Assembly (NCBI GenBank): GCA_033064195.1
Contig: JARBJD010000029.1
Span: 310,001 to 374,000, forward strand
Origin: Blattamonas nauphoetae
Taxonomy: Eukaryota > Preaxostyla > Oxymonadida
Length of the DNA stretch: 64,000 nucleotides
Direction of reading: 5' to 3'
The notes under the pieces are model-generated. The model did no database searches and had not been told where the DNA came from. It worked only from the letters and a program-made list of their open reading frames with translations. Positions 31,166 through 42,700 of this stretch are shown here, in pieces. The translations under genes and the position numbers were made by a program. Within the stretch, counting starts at the first letter, position 1. Every line of letters starts with the position of its first letter.

Positions 31166-33403
31166 CTAATCAACAAATGGCTGAGTCTGCTGTCGTTCAT
31201 TCTGTTTTGCCTTCGATTTTTCTTTCTCCTTTTCCCTCTCTTTCCGCTTGACCTCCTCTTTCCTTTCTTTGTCAACCGTATATTCTCTGCTTAGAAGCTG
31301 ATATCGTGCTGGTAATTCAATATTTCCCCCAACTTGCTTGAGTTTCTCCCTCAACATTCTGTTCTCCTTGTATAGCTCAACGATATCCTGATTCATCTGA
31401 TCCAGCGAGAACGCCACTAAATTCATCATCGTCCGTGGATCTCTTCCCATCTGCGCTTGTCCACTTCGATTTCCTGAGTGTGATCCACCCGCTCCAGTTC
31501 CCAACCCCTGCGACGACGACCAAGCGCTCAAAGAAGCATTCGGGACTCCATTTTGAGAAGTCATTGTGGGTGTCGATTTTGAGACGTGAACATGAGACAC
31601 TTCAAAGCGACCGTGCTGTTCTTGTTTTTGTGTGGAAAACGAAGGTTGGGGAAGGTTAGATGCGGTGGATAAAGAAGGAGGGGCGGTTGTGGTGTGAGAA
31701 TGTGGGGATTCTGAGGATATCCCATGATCGGTTTTTTTTTCTTGTGGTTTTTGGTCGTCTGATCCAAAGGGTCGATCATTGCTTGGGGTTGCTAAACTCG
31801 TTGAATTTGGTGTCTGACATCGACTGTCGGCTCCATCAAGGGCCATTACTTGAAATCTTCCAACTCTGACAGATTGGGCGCCTTGGGCCGGATCGTTCTT
31901 CACTTCGGAAATTTCTCCCTTTCCGGGGTTTTGTGAACGCTGAAGCTGTTGTTGTTGATTTGTTTTCTTTCCCTCTCCATCTGCAATATCTCTCTCGCTT
32001 TTCTCTCCTCCTGATTGGACCACATTTCCACTCGCCAGTTTGAACGGGTTTGACACGGATTTGGGAACTTGTAATCTTTCATCTTCTGAATCCCCGTCAA
32101 TCAGAGTCTCTCGAATCGCCTTTCCTAATTCTGAGTCGCGTGGAAGAGAATCAAGTCCATCGAAATTCCACCCACCACTTTTTCCTTTTTCGGCGATTCG
32201 GGCGACATTTGACGCGTCTTTCGGTGGAGGCATAGAGTTCAGTAATGCATGCTCCATTTCCGAGCTGTTGGATTTTGGAGGTCTGAGTTCGACACCGTCC
32301 AGAATTCCACGAGCTGCATTGAGCTTGCTTCTTTCTTCAATTGAGGGTAAGTTCTCCATCAATCGAGATTTCACAACAGCTGGGCCTTTCGCATATCTTC
32401 TGATAAATGAATGTTCCAATAGTTCTTTTGCTGACGGTCGTTTCTGAGGATCTCGATTCAGACATAACGAGACGAACTGCCTAATCTCACGAGAATATTG
32501 CTTGCTCTTCCCAGATCTTCGTCCGTCCCAATCACTCGAGCTGTCGCTGTTACTGTCTTCTTCAGGCAAACTCGGAGCAGGCCCTTCCAAAACTTTCACC
32601 AACACCCGCATGGGATCCAAGTTTGAATAAGGTGCTTGACCACGCACAAGCTCCATTGTCATGATTCCCACCGACCAGATATCAGCTTTGTAGTTATACC
32701 CACTTTTCTGTCCGATCACTTCTGGTGCCATCCAACAGGGTGTTCCAACGAAAGTTGAACGATAATCACGTCGCTCACCGTTTTCAATCATATGGGCACT
32801 CACTCCGAAGTCTCCCACAAACACTTGGCCTTCGGAGTCAAGCAGAATATTCCCCGCCTTGATGTCCCGATGGATCAGCCCTTGTTCGTGCAAATATCGT
32901 AATGCCTCCAACGTCCCACGCAGAATTGTTGCAACACATTGTTCGTCGAGGCCGTGGGGAAACCTGAGTTTCATTAAATCCAAATATGAGACTACGAACA
33001 AAAATGTGGTGGAGGGAGAGGAGATGAGAAGAGAGATAAGGAAGATCAAACTGTCTAAGAGAGATTGAACAATCCAGAGTGTGCTCTTGTTGATGAACGA
33101 GGCGTATAACTTGACTATATTGGGGTGATTTGACATTGTCATCATTTTGATTTCTTTCTGGACAAGGAACGAATTAAGTCACAAAAGAGTGAAAAAATGG
33201 AAAAATAGAAAGTGGATGTTGAAACAAACAAGAAGTTCATCGAGTGATCCGCGGATTTTCTCCAAATCGATGATTTTTATGGCCACAGCTTGACCAGTGT
33301 CCTTCACTGTTCCTTTCCAAACAACAGCGGATGATCCACGGCCAATCTGAACAGTCAGTTCATAACCTGACGCATTGGATGGATATTCCTGGGCTTGAGT
33401 CAT
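31166..33403 (-). CDS. STE20-group GCK-VI (OSR1/SPAK-like) protein kinase
   Basis: Ser/Thr kinase of the germinal-centre kinase VI group; OSR1/SPAK relatives act below WNK kinases in ion transport. Exons are 33403-33230, 33157-33052 and 32991-31166 (introns 72 and 60 nt). Motifs: glycine loop IGRGSSAVVWKG, catalytic Lys in VAIKII, HRDIKAGN, DFGVSAH, activation-loop STFVGTPCWMAPEV, then KADIWSVG. GGWNFDGL follows the kinase domain. The tail has two RFxV-type motifs, GRFQV (about 31865-31850) and GRFEV (about 31607-31590). A coiled-coil end (LYKENRMLREKLKQ) replaces an obvious CCT/PF2 domain. The ATG at 33403 is the first in frame before the kinase domain. Confidence 0.88.
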
Positions 33404-33673
33404 GAGATGAATGAACTTGATCCACCCGTTAGTTTTTTCTGACTCGGACAAAACTATTCCAAGTCAAGTTGGCATTGGATGAATATGCGAACGAGGTAGT
33501 TTTCACTTTTTTGCGACGATTTCTGCTATTCAAAGGTACAAAACGTTTCATCGAGAATTGAGAGTGAAAGAAACGCGTCGCGCTCTGGTGATCACCATAA
33601 AATTGTGGTATCCCACCTAAAAGAACAGAAATATAATACAAATTGTCTTGATTATGGTTTTCGACATCTTAGC
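33404..33673. other. Spacer between kinase and BCAT relic
   Basis: About 270 bp without a supported gene; probably the kinase promoter region. Confidence 0.4.
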
Positions 33674-34187
33674 CTACTCCACGTAAGTTATCCAGCCTTT
33701 TGTGTCCTCGACGATCCCACGTTGGATGCCGACAATGAGATCGAAAAGTTTTTGTGTGATTGGGCCGACCTTTCCCTCGTTTGGTGTTCCTTTGTTGAGA
33801 ATGCAGTTTGTTTCCTTAGATCTCGGTCAATGACCCGTTCTGGATAGAAGCGACGACATCATCGATTGCAAGAGCTTTCTCACGAACCTCGATGCCATTG
33901 TCTTTGAGCAGTTCGATGGATGATTTCCGTGTGATTCCGGGAAGAATAGAACCATTAAGCGGGCACGTGTAAGCGATTCCGTTTTTCACCAAGAAGACAT
34001 TCATGGCACCAATCTCCTCCACATATTTGTGGTGTTGTGAATCAAGCCACATGAATTGCGAACATCCATGTTGACGAGCCAGGGCGCCGCCGCCGAGAGA
34101 GGCAGCGTAATTCCCTCCGCATTTCACATCACCGGTAAAATCCGATGATCCGTGACCCTCATCAGAGTATGGGTAGAGTGACTTTTC
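33674..34187 (-). pseudogene. Branched-chain aminotransferase relic
   Basis: C-terminal half of a class IV (PLP fold type IV) branched-chain aminotransferase, the enzyme that transfers the amino group of Leu/Ile/Val to 2-oxoglutarate. Recognisable blocks: FTGDVKCGGNYAASLGGG, VEEIGAMNVFLVK, NGSILPGITRKS and, near the end, GKVGPITQKLFDLIVGIQRG finishing ITYVE-stop. The N-terminal half with the PLP-binding Lys is absent. Between SLTEI (about 33818) and NCILNKG (about 33810) the conserved FGTGTA segment is missing and the frame changes without splice sites. It is therefore a broken host gene rather than an active enzyme. Confidence 0.75.
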
Positions 34188-34316
34188 CTAATTTGAATCA
34201 AACTGAGTTTAATAAAATGGTAGAGGTGCGAAAAATGTATAGAAGTCGTATCTTTCCAAGTTGATCCACACTTCACTCCGATCCTTTATCCCGTCGCTTT
34301 TTCACAATCTCTGGTC

Positions 34317-34360
34317 GTCTTCACAGCCCCCCGCTCAAGAGCAGGGGGGGCTGTGAAGAC
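34317..34360. repeat. GC-rich perfect-arm hairpin
   Basis: The arm GTCTTCACAGCCCCCC (34317-34332) pairs with its exact complement at 34345-34360; a further GCTC/GAGC pairing closes around a 2-nt AA loop with a small bulge. It lies between the BCAT relic and the 5'-less lipid-transfer-like gene. The sequence is far more GC-rich than its surroundings. Confidence 0.8.
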
Positions 34361-34525
34361 TATTAGTGAATTCTCAAAAGAAACATGGGAATAAAGGATC
34401 TTTGTGAAGTGTCGAAACAAATAAAGGTCCTTGATCTCGGCACAATGGTGACATCCCGGAAACAAACAGTCTCGAAATTCTAATTAACACCAAAGATTTT
34501 GGTATAGAAGATAAACGGAGAGAAC

Positions 34526-36388
34526 GAAGTTAATACTGGTTTAGCCACACGATCTGGTCGCTCTGTCGTTGAGAAGAAATATGAAGGATTCGAATTCTCA
34601 GCTCAGTGCTACTTCAAGTGCCTTCAGACGGACTCTACGGGATTCCGTTTCGAAATGACCGCAAAGAACCCAGTGATGTACAACAACGAAAATGGTGCCC
34701 GCTCAAGAATTACCGAAACGCAAGGTATTAAGGAACCGGATGATCTCTCACTGGCAGAAGTCTTCCAACGCCCACTTGTGTTCACTCTGACGAAGACCGG
34801 ATCGATTCTCAATGTGGTAAAACACAAAGACGACGAAGATGAAATGGTCGAACTCAAAATGGCTTGCGCAAACGGTCTGAAAACGCATGTTACAGGTGTG
34901 AAGACATCGAATGCAGATTTGATTGCGATCGACGAGTCTGGTCGTCATTACACCCATCTTGACCAAGAAGAAACAATCGATGGAACGATCGTGTTCGAAT
35001 CATACTCGGACGATGATATGCTGAACTTCCGTGACTCAATGGCCGATGAACACGAAATACATTTCGACACTGTTGCCACCACAGTGATCAGAGCCGGCGC
35101 AGTTCGCTTATCAACACGCTCGTCGTCGTACCGTCTTGTTGAGCCTGCCACTCGTTCGACAATTGCTGCCAGCGATGACGAAGACATTAGTGTTAATTCT
35201 GATGCTGAAAGCAAGTTCACATATGTGCGTGATACAAAGGCAAACGACGCAGCAGATTTCATCTCGCTGTCGATGGAGGAGATCACACAGACATTCCACG
35301 CCAACTTCGAAGTTGTGGAATGGATGACAGAAGACTTCTATGCCGATCGCATCCCTCGCCAAGCCTACCAAGACCTGTGGACCTTCGAAAGAGAATCCAA
35401 CCAAGTCACCAGACGCCCCTCGACAGGAGTATCACGTGGAACAAGCACTGGCTCAACCCGAAGACCAACCGTTGTGACAGGCCATAGAACAGGCACCACC
35501 TCGACGGGAGGGGGACGAACTACGAACTCGACAGGAGGCGGACGCACCAACTCGACAGGAGGTGGAGGATCAACTGGAGGTGGGTCAGCTGTGACCTGCC
35601 CAGGCTCAATGAGCGTCTGCAAAGGATACCAATTCTCCACAAATGTCGGAAACAAGAACTTCGGGTTCTACATCTCCGGCAAGGCCATTGTTGGAACGAG
35701 TGGAAAGTGCGGTGAACAATCCGGCCGCGATTGGGTGATGGGTGTTTATGGGGACGCAGATATATATGTTCTGAAGAAGAAGATATCTGCCCTGCATCTC
35801 ATCGCCGAGTACGGTTATCAATACAACACCCCCTTCAAAAATGGGATCGAATGCAAGATATTTGGTGTCACAGTATTCAGCAAGAACTTCCCGGATGCCC
35901 CATGCTTCCAAAAAGTTATTAATATCGCCAATGTGAAGAAGGACTACGCGTTCAAGTTCACAATTATGGTCATCGTCCTCCCTGTGACATTCAGTGTTGG
36001 AGTATCGCTTGAATTCAAAGCCAGAGCACCTTATGAAGTGTGTCTCCAGAACATCTCCGCCCAGATTTCCTTCGAACCAACCGGAGCTGTTTCGGCATTC
36101 GCTGAAGCCCGCGCAAGCATCATTCTTGTCCGAGTCGGAATCAGACTGCAAGCTGGTGTGTCAGACACGCTCAAACCAACCGCTTATCTTGACGGTGGGA
36201 TGTGTAAGATCGGCATTTATGCCGACAACATTGTCACGCCACTCAGCGCAGAGTTCTATGGATATGCGCAGTTCAGAAAGCTGAAAAAGTGGAAGTTCAC
36301 GTGGGGGGATGAAAAGAAGCTGACTTTCTGGAAGTGGAGCGCTAAGGCCAATACGAAACGACTGTTTGAATTTGGATGGGGATTTTAG
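34526..36388 (+). CDS. Vitellogenin-N-like secreted protein (5' end missing or unresolved)
   Basis: A frame of 620 codons from EVNTGLATRSGRSVVE (34526) after a possible acceptor. The opening resembles the start of the vitellogenin/large lipid-transfer N domain (EVNTGL, then FEFSAQCYFKC). It continues as an acidic beta/alpha region (KTHVTGVKTSNADLIAID), a Thr/Ser/Gly-rich linker (about 35400-35590) and a Cys-containing beta-rich end (VTCPGSMSVCKGYQ, then AYLDGGMCKIGIYAD). No signal peptide or ATG is seen upstream; the next ATG (34655) would lose the best-matching part. It may be truncated by the same rearrangement as the adjacent BCAT relic. Lipid transfer is a tentative inference. Confidence 0.55.
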   Translation, partial: EVNTGLATRSGRSVVEKKYEGFEFSAQCYFKCLQTDSTGFRFEMTAKNPVMYNNENGARSRITETQGIKEPDDLSLAEVFQRPLVFTLTKTGSILNVVKHKDDEDEMVELKMACANGLKTHVTGVKTSNADLIAIDESGRHYTHLDQEETIDGTIVFESYSDDDMLNFRDSMADEHEIHFDTVATTVIRAGAVRLSTRSSSYRLVEPATRSTIAASDDEDISVNSDAESKFTYVRDTKANDAADFISLSMEEITQTFHANFEVVEWMTEDFYADRIPRQAYQDLWTFERESNQVTRRPSTGVSRGTSTGSTRRPTVVTGHRTGTTSTGGGRTTNSTGGGRTNSTGGGGSTGGGSAVTCPGSMSVCKGYQFSTNVGNKNFGFYISGKAIVGTSGKCGEQSGRDWVMGVYGDADIYVLKKKISALHLIAEYGYQYNTPFKNGIECKIFGVTVFSKNFPDAPCFQKVINIANVKKDYAFKFTIMVIVLPVTFSVGVSLEFKARAPYEVCLQNISAQISFEPTGAVSAFAEARASIILVRVGIRLQAGVSDTLKPTAYLDGGMCKIGIYADNIVTPLSAEFYGYAQFRKLKKWKFTWGDEKKLTFWKWSAKANTKRLFEFGWGF

Positions 36389-36511
36389 TATCCTCTCCAG
36401 AGTTACCTGATGTTTTTCTTACTATTGCGTTCAACATATCTGAGATTTTAGTTTTTTTCTTAAAATAGTCACCGAACTTGGGTCCGAGTCCATAACATTT
36501 TTCATCCAGAT

Positions 36512-38414
36512 TTGATGATTCCTGATCTTTCATCCAATCAGCTTGGCATTTCTGAACAACAAACCCATCCTCAGAACACACTGGTAGCTGACTGTTTGTC
36601 CCAATACAAAAATGGAGACGAACAAAACAAACTGAAAGTCGTCCATCAACTGTATTCCACGTTCACGTCGGGTTTGTTGGCAATCCCACAATTCTTGTCG
36701 CTTTTTCTTTCTCTGCTTCGATCCTCTCTTTCCTGTTCAGAACAAGTGGATCACACATCGTTGAGAGAAAGTGTGATCTCGTCAGGGTTGTTGGAAGAGT
36801 TCTGCTCCACTTTATCCTCCCCATGCTCCGAAAAGCTCTTTGTCTGATCATTTCTTTCTCGTATCATCAATTCCCTCTTTTTTGGATCCACAATTTGATC
36901 GTGTTCAGGGATCGTTGAGTGGACTTGTATTGACAATTGTGAGTTTTGGCGGAGTTCACGAGAATCGAGTTGCCAGCACTCTTCTTCCTCCACTCCTGAC
37001 TCTGGTTTCAGTCTGAGATTGCTCACATTTGTCATCGTGTTGATTTTTCTTCTGATTTTCCAGAATCCGAAAGAATCGATTGCACAAGGAACAACTCGAG
37101 CAATTGGGTTTGTATTCTTCCACATTCAACTATTTCTCATTTTTGTTGCCTGATTGACTCAGTCTGTTGTGCAATGGCTTGCTTTCTGCGGTGGATGTCG
37201 ATGGAGTCCTGAACTCTGGAATTGTTGAAGGCCTTTGCTCTCAACTGTCAGCCTCGTTTTCGGAAGGGCGAATTGGAACGGGAATGGAAATCTTGAAATC
37301 GATGGACCGTCTTTGCACTGGAATCCAGACATTTGTTCAAAAACAAGCATCAACACATCAAAAGGGACAAAATGAACGTGACACACCCCTGCAAAAACAT
37401 CAAGAAATTGAGAAACAATCACCTTTTTCTCTCCACAATCGCTGTCTGACCGCACTCTCGGAGATTGAATGGACACTTCGCTCGATGATTGTGGAGATTG
37501 GGAGAATGGAGGAGAGGGGTGGAGAAGAGAAAAAAAGAAAAGTTGAGAAAGAGATTGGAGGGATGCTGATCCGGCACTTCCCTTCGTCGTTTGTGGGATT
37601 GGGAGAGAAGAAGGAAGGAGTGATTGGAGTGGACATTGGGCGACTTCGAGTGGAAATGGAGGAGAACGAGAAACGACGCGAAATGGAAAGAAGACAAGAG
37701 AGAGAGGAAATCGCGCGAAACGAAGAGGAACGAAGGAAGGAATTTGACCGACAGATGGCCGAACTGCAAGCGGAAAGAGAAGCAAACCAACATCTCATCA
37801 TGGAAGGTCTGGAAAGGCAGAAAGAGAAAGAAGAAGAAGAAAGAAAAAGAAAACGACAAAGCAAAGTGGGTGCAGAAGCTATCGAACTCTTCCCTCCATC
37901 GCACTACACTCTCTCTGGAAACAAGTTCACCAAACAATTGAATGGTGGAGGGTGTCTCGTCTCATTCGAGTTCGGTTCTGTTGTTGCTCGCCTCTCGCTA
38001 ATCGTTGGATGTGTCCCTGAACAGAATTACGTCGTCGGCATCATCTCATCGGCACTCGCAGCCAATGCTCAGACAACACAATTCTACAAATTGACTGGAG
38101 GGGCAGGAGGTTGGGATCTGTGGTTAGGAAATCGTCTGACGTGGCTGAATGCAAATTACACAAATCCACTCCAGGCTTGCCAGGCGGGAGCAGCGGGACA
38201 GCGAGTGATGATCGAGGCAGATGGACGCGAAGGAAGGAGAACTGTTCGAATGTCGCAAGATGGACAGACACAGCCAGCCTTCTTCACCAACATCCCTATT
38301 CCCTTCCGATTTGCTGTCTACATTCATGGAATGAACGAATCAGTGACAATTGAATCAGTGGAAGTTGTGAAAGAGGCACATATGATTGGGGGATCGATTC
38401 CTGTTCAGATGTGA
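36512..38414 (+). CDS. Coiled-coil/SPRY family protein, copy 3 (divergent, intact)
   Basis: More diverged member of the family, with the same exon sizes and phases: about 36512-36671, 36741-36841 (101 nt), 36909-37004, 37064-37107 (44 nt) and 37163-38414. N-terminal exons read TLVADCLSQYKNGDE and SSGLLEEFCSTLSSPCSEK. The coiled coil (about 37670-37860) and SPRY-like end are in frame and end SIPVQM. Exon 1 differs from copies 1, 2 and 4: it starts MIPDLSSNQLGISEQQ, and the true start could lie further upstream behind an acceptor near 36468. Divergence outside exon 6 is much larger than inside the SPRY part, which suggests gene conversion or constraint on the 3' end. Confidence 0.8.
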
Positions 38415-38695
38415 GACTCACTCAGCGGTACACCAAAGTCATCAAAGTTACATACTCGCTTCATTTCAATCTACTAAAATCTTGAGATCTCTTTTCATTT
38501 TATTGTTGGTTTGGAATTTGAATGAGATTGTGTCTGTCCAATTGCCTACCATCCATCTCTTCACACACTTCAGAATCGACCTCTCCAAGCAAATCACCGG
38601 TTTTTAAAAAACACCAACAAAAACTTGATTTAATGCAAGGTGAATAAAACGAAGAAAGATCGTATGATGGCGAATGCTTCTCAAAATAATTGTGT

Positions 38696-39536
38696 TTACT
38701 TCTTCGGCTCATCTTTGAAGAGTGTCTTTGACAATTTGTCGATGAAACTGCCTGCACGATCAGCAAATCGATCCATTTCATCGTCCAATTCGTCCTGCCA
38801 CTGCGCAAAGTTCTTTGAGATCCCTTCTTTTTCGTCGATCACTTTCGCTTTTTGTTTGATCTTTTCAGCCTCAGTTTGAATGTTTTTGGAGATGCCATGC
38901 TTTTTGTCGAACTCTGAGGTCATTGGAGATCATAATAAACTTGTTAAACAGACCTTCAATCCCTTTATTCAACTTGGAGGAAAACTTGTCAAAAGAACTC
39001 TCGACACGGTCGAAGAAGTTAGATGTGGAATCAGCGAGTTTTTGCTGTCCTTGTTTGTTCGTGGGGGCTGAAAGAACGGAAACAGTGCAAAATGGGATGG
39101 TCCGAAAAAAAGGGCAGACGTTCCGGAGGAGGGGGATGGAGTCCGGTCGGGGGAGGTGGCAGGTATGTTTGTGGGGCTAATGAATATACGGTAGTCAAAA
39201 TTTAAGACGTGAAAAATGGATACCAGGCTGTGGTTGTTCATCTTTCTCGGTTGGGGCGTATGCCGACTGAAATTGGGTAACCTTCTGCTGAATTGCGTAT
39301 TGGTGTGTTGTAACTTGTTGGTACAACTCTATAAAGAAATGAATGATGTGATAAAGAGAAGAATAGCTAATGTGCGGACCTTGCAGTTGAGGGATGTCTG
39401 CTGGCGGAGCTTCAGAGATGTACAGTTGGAGAAGTGGGAGAGCGGTGTCATATTCATTTAGGGCTTCAGCATATTGGTGTTGGCGTTCAAACTCCCAAGC
39501 CCTGGCAAAGTGATTGTCAATCTGTTGACGAGACAT
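38696..39536 (-). CDS. MIT-domain-like small protein with apolipoprotein-like helices
   Basis: Four exons: 39536-39380, 39328-39224, 39067-38954 and 38913-38696; all joins restore frame. The N terminus (MSRQQIDNHFARAWEFERQ, then YAEALNEYDTALPLL) has the spacing of an MIT three-helix bundle, the module that binds ESCRT-III tails. The C-terminal half consists of long amphipathic helices (SNFFDRVESSFDKFSSKLNK, NFAQWQDELDDEMDRF) ending FKDEPKK. This MIT-plus-amphipathic plan recalls spartin- or VPS4-type accessory factors, but no diagnostic motif fixes the family. It sits 182 bp beyond the stop of the large USP gene, on the same strand. Confidence 0.6.
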
Positions 39537-39718
39537 TATTATGGCATGATCTTTGCCCGGCGAATTAAACCTGCCTGAAACCCCAAGTCTAAATGATAAA
39601 AATATCACGGATAAACAAGACTATTTCGAAATGTCCGGAACTCTGAAATCTGCTCAGAAGAACAAGAAATTTGTCCGGAAATCGAACAAGGATCCGCCCT
39701 CCTCCTCCTATCCCATCA

Positions 39719-42700
39719 TCATCCTTTCCTCCTCTGCTCTCTCTCAAGTTCTCTCCACACTCGCACAAACACATCCGTCGGTTGTATTTCCGAATAGAAC
39801 AACAAATACGGTGTTTTAGTTTGTGACTTTTTGGGATCGAGAACAAGTTGAATTTGGGCCGGTTTGAGTCGAGTTGTTGTGGCATCATCGCAAAGCATCC
39901 AGCTGGCTTCAGAGTGTTCGATGATGGAGACTATGAGTTGTTTGGAGGTGATTGTCGGCGATGGGAGGATGGTTTGAATTTCAGTTTGGGTTGGAGACGG
40001 CGGAAGAGCAGGGATGGGGGTGGAATGAAGAGGGAACGAGAGAAGAGAGGAAGATGGAGAGAGTGTGTGTAAAGAAGCATCATATGCCGACGACGAGAAG
40101 AAGAAAGAGCGAGTGAGTTGACGAGGCAAACCAGACGGCGTCGAGGGACGAGAAAACTGAAGAAGAGTCTGCTTGTATTTTGGTGTTGAAGATGTCGATT
40201 TGGAAGTTGATGAAGACGCTTTTGTGGGTCTGCCTCTCTTCTTCTTCGTGATTTCTTGTGTTTCGTCGAGAGAATCATCAGTTTCGTCTTTCACAATCCC
40301 TTTCTTCTTCATTCTCTTCCCCTCCCTCTCTTTCAGCCTCTCCATCTTTTCAATCCATCCATTCTCCATCCACACAATCTTGTGTTGTTTCGCTTTCTCC
40401 CTCCTTTCCTTCGCGAGCTTCATTCCTTCATGTTCCTCTTCTTGTTCAACCATTTTCGACAGGAAATGTGGGAGCCGGTCAGCTTCGTCTTTCGTCTCGT
40501 CTGTCTCCGTGTTTGTCTCATCAGTGTCACTGAACGGATCTTCATCGATTTCCTCCTCTTCCTTCTTCTCTTTCTCCTTCATTTTCTTCTCCTTTCTCTT
40601 CTGCGCTTTCAACACCTTCAATTCCCGGCAGAGCCTTTCATATTCCTCTCGAATCCTCTCCTCATCATCCAACACCCGATTCGCATCATCCAACCTGACA
40701 TACGCCGTGTAATGTCCTTGCGACGGTTGTCCACCCACATGACACACAAACCCTGACAACGCATAGATTCCTGTTGTGATTCGAGGGTGTGCGATTGGCG
40801 TGTCATTTTCAGTGTCGGAACTGTCAGAACTCGTCGCAAAATGGACTGTTCGGTGTGCCTTTGGTCTGTCCACACCAGCCAGAAGTCTGGTATCCCATTC
40901 TCGGCACATCAAATCCTTCAGACCAGCGCTTTTGAGAGAATCGTCGATTTCGAACACAACCGGGAGCGAACACGGTTCTGTCACTTTGTCCAACTTCATC
41001 CGAGTTTCGGAGAAGGTGAATCGAGAGAGCGAAACAGCAAGAACAGGCGGGAGTTGTTCAAACGCTGTTTTTTGAATGGCTTCTGTTTTTGCCTTGCATT
41101 TGACACACTGCAGTTTATTTTTGTTGTTCAGCCACTCTTTCTCGGCGATGGAGAGAAGACATTCTTCAAAAGTTGGGCGGAGAGGCAGGGCGAGATCGGA
41201 GAATTCTTGTTTTGATTTGAGGGCGTTGTTGCAGCACAGACAGGTGATTGTTGTGAGGGTCTCTCCACTGAAGATTGGGGTGATCGGATCTGTTTCCGCT
41301 TTCTCCTTGTTCTCCAGTGACTGCAACGGAACAGTCGGAATCAGAGGCAGAGCTGCGAAAAGTGGTTTGTGTGACGCTGTCGACAAAACAGGCGATGTTC
41401 TTCTCTTCCCCTCATCGACATCAGAAAGTGGGGCGGGTGGAGGTGACATCGTCGACGGTCCTGAAATCGAAGGAATCGACGACGTCGACGAGAGAGGAAG
41501 GAACATGCTCTGTCCCATGTCGATCGGCCCTTCCTCAGGAAGTTCTGTTGTCAGAGTCCGAAGAGATGTGTAAAAACTGCTTATGTTGGGCTGGCGGTTG
41601 AATTTGGAACGATTCCCATTGTTTGGAAGTTTGTCCGGATGGAATTGTGGGACGGATCGACTCAGAAACATCGAAGGAGCAGAAAGCTTCCATTTGTGCT
41701 GTTCTGAGACGTCGACATGTCTGATGAACAGCTGAGCGCCTTCCACAACATCAGCCTTGCCATCCAAATTCGACAAAGAATCGAAGACAGAGCGTGTTCG
41801 GAGAGGGAAGGAAGTGTTGAGGGGAAGGGAAGAGAGATGTGATGTGAGGATGATTGGGTGGGTGGGAGAGTTCAGAATGTGTCTGAGTTGAGCAGGGGTT
41901 CTGTTGAACTGTTGGGGAGTGTTGGCGAAGACAGAAGGTGTGTGAGAGTAGAGAGGGATGTGCGTGATCGGTGCGAATGTTGGTTGGATCGAGTCATTTG
42001 GTGATTTTGGATGATTTGGTGAAATTCCGTCAATTTCGTTGTTTTCCTCTTCTCTCATTCGGTCCATCTCCATCCTCTCCCTTTCCTCCTCCTTCTCTTC
42101 AAACTCTTTCCACTCATCTTTCAACATATCCAACATCGCTCGAGTGAACTCGTGAGCATCCTGTTGCAGGCCAGGCTCAAAGTTCAATTTCATCTGAATC
42201 TGCTTGAGAATCAAAAGAGGGCTGATGGATGGGCTCGAATAAGACGATGGAGTGAACCCGGACGTCCCAGATTTGAATGATGGGAAGAGGAGACAGAAAA
42301 GAGTGAAAATGAGCGGAACGAAGGCGTTTGGAGTTGGGTGTGTTTGGGTGGCGTTGATGATTGAGTTGAGAAAAGGACGAAGTGTGGAGAAGCATTGGAG
42401 CACAGAATTCACGTAGCAAGTGTTGCCCATGTTATTTAGTCCAGAATGCGGAATATGAGAAAGTGAGGGCACTGGTTGCCGTTGAGAAGTTGTGATTTGG
42501 GTTCTGATGAACGAAAGAAGCGCATTTTTCGTGTTTTGGGTTGTTGCGATTTCAGAAGCTAATCCGGACGTGTCAGTTGGTGTTTGAGACATCTGATGGA
42601 ACAAGGCGAGGGAAGGAGATGTTGAGCGTGTGCGACGAGTGGGTGTTCCTTCGGGGTGTGGCATTTGGGAGGAGGGAATGTTTTCGAGAATGTCGAAAGG

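Noticed and set aside
40173-40712. Ser/Phe-rich plus-strand frame opposite the USP
   Set aside because: It is the antisense of the charged coiled-coil insert; composition alone explains the open frame.
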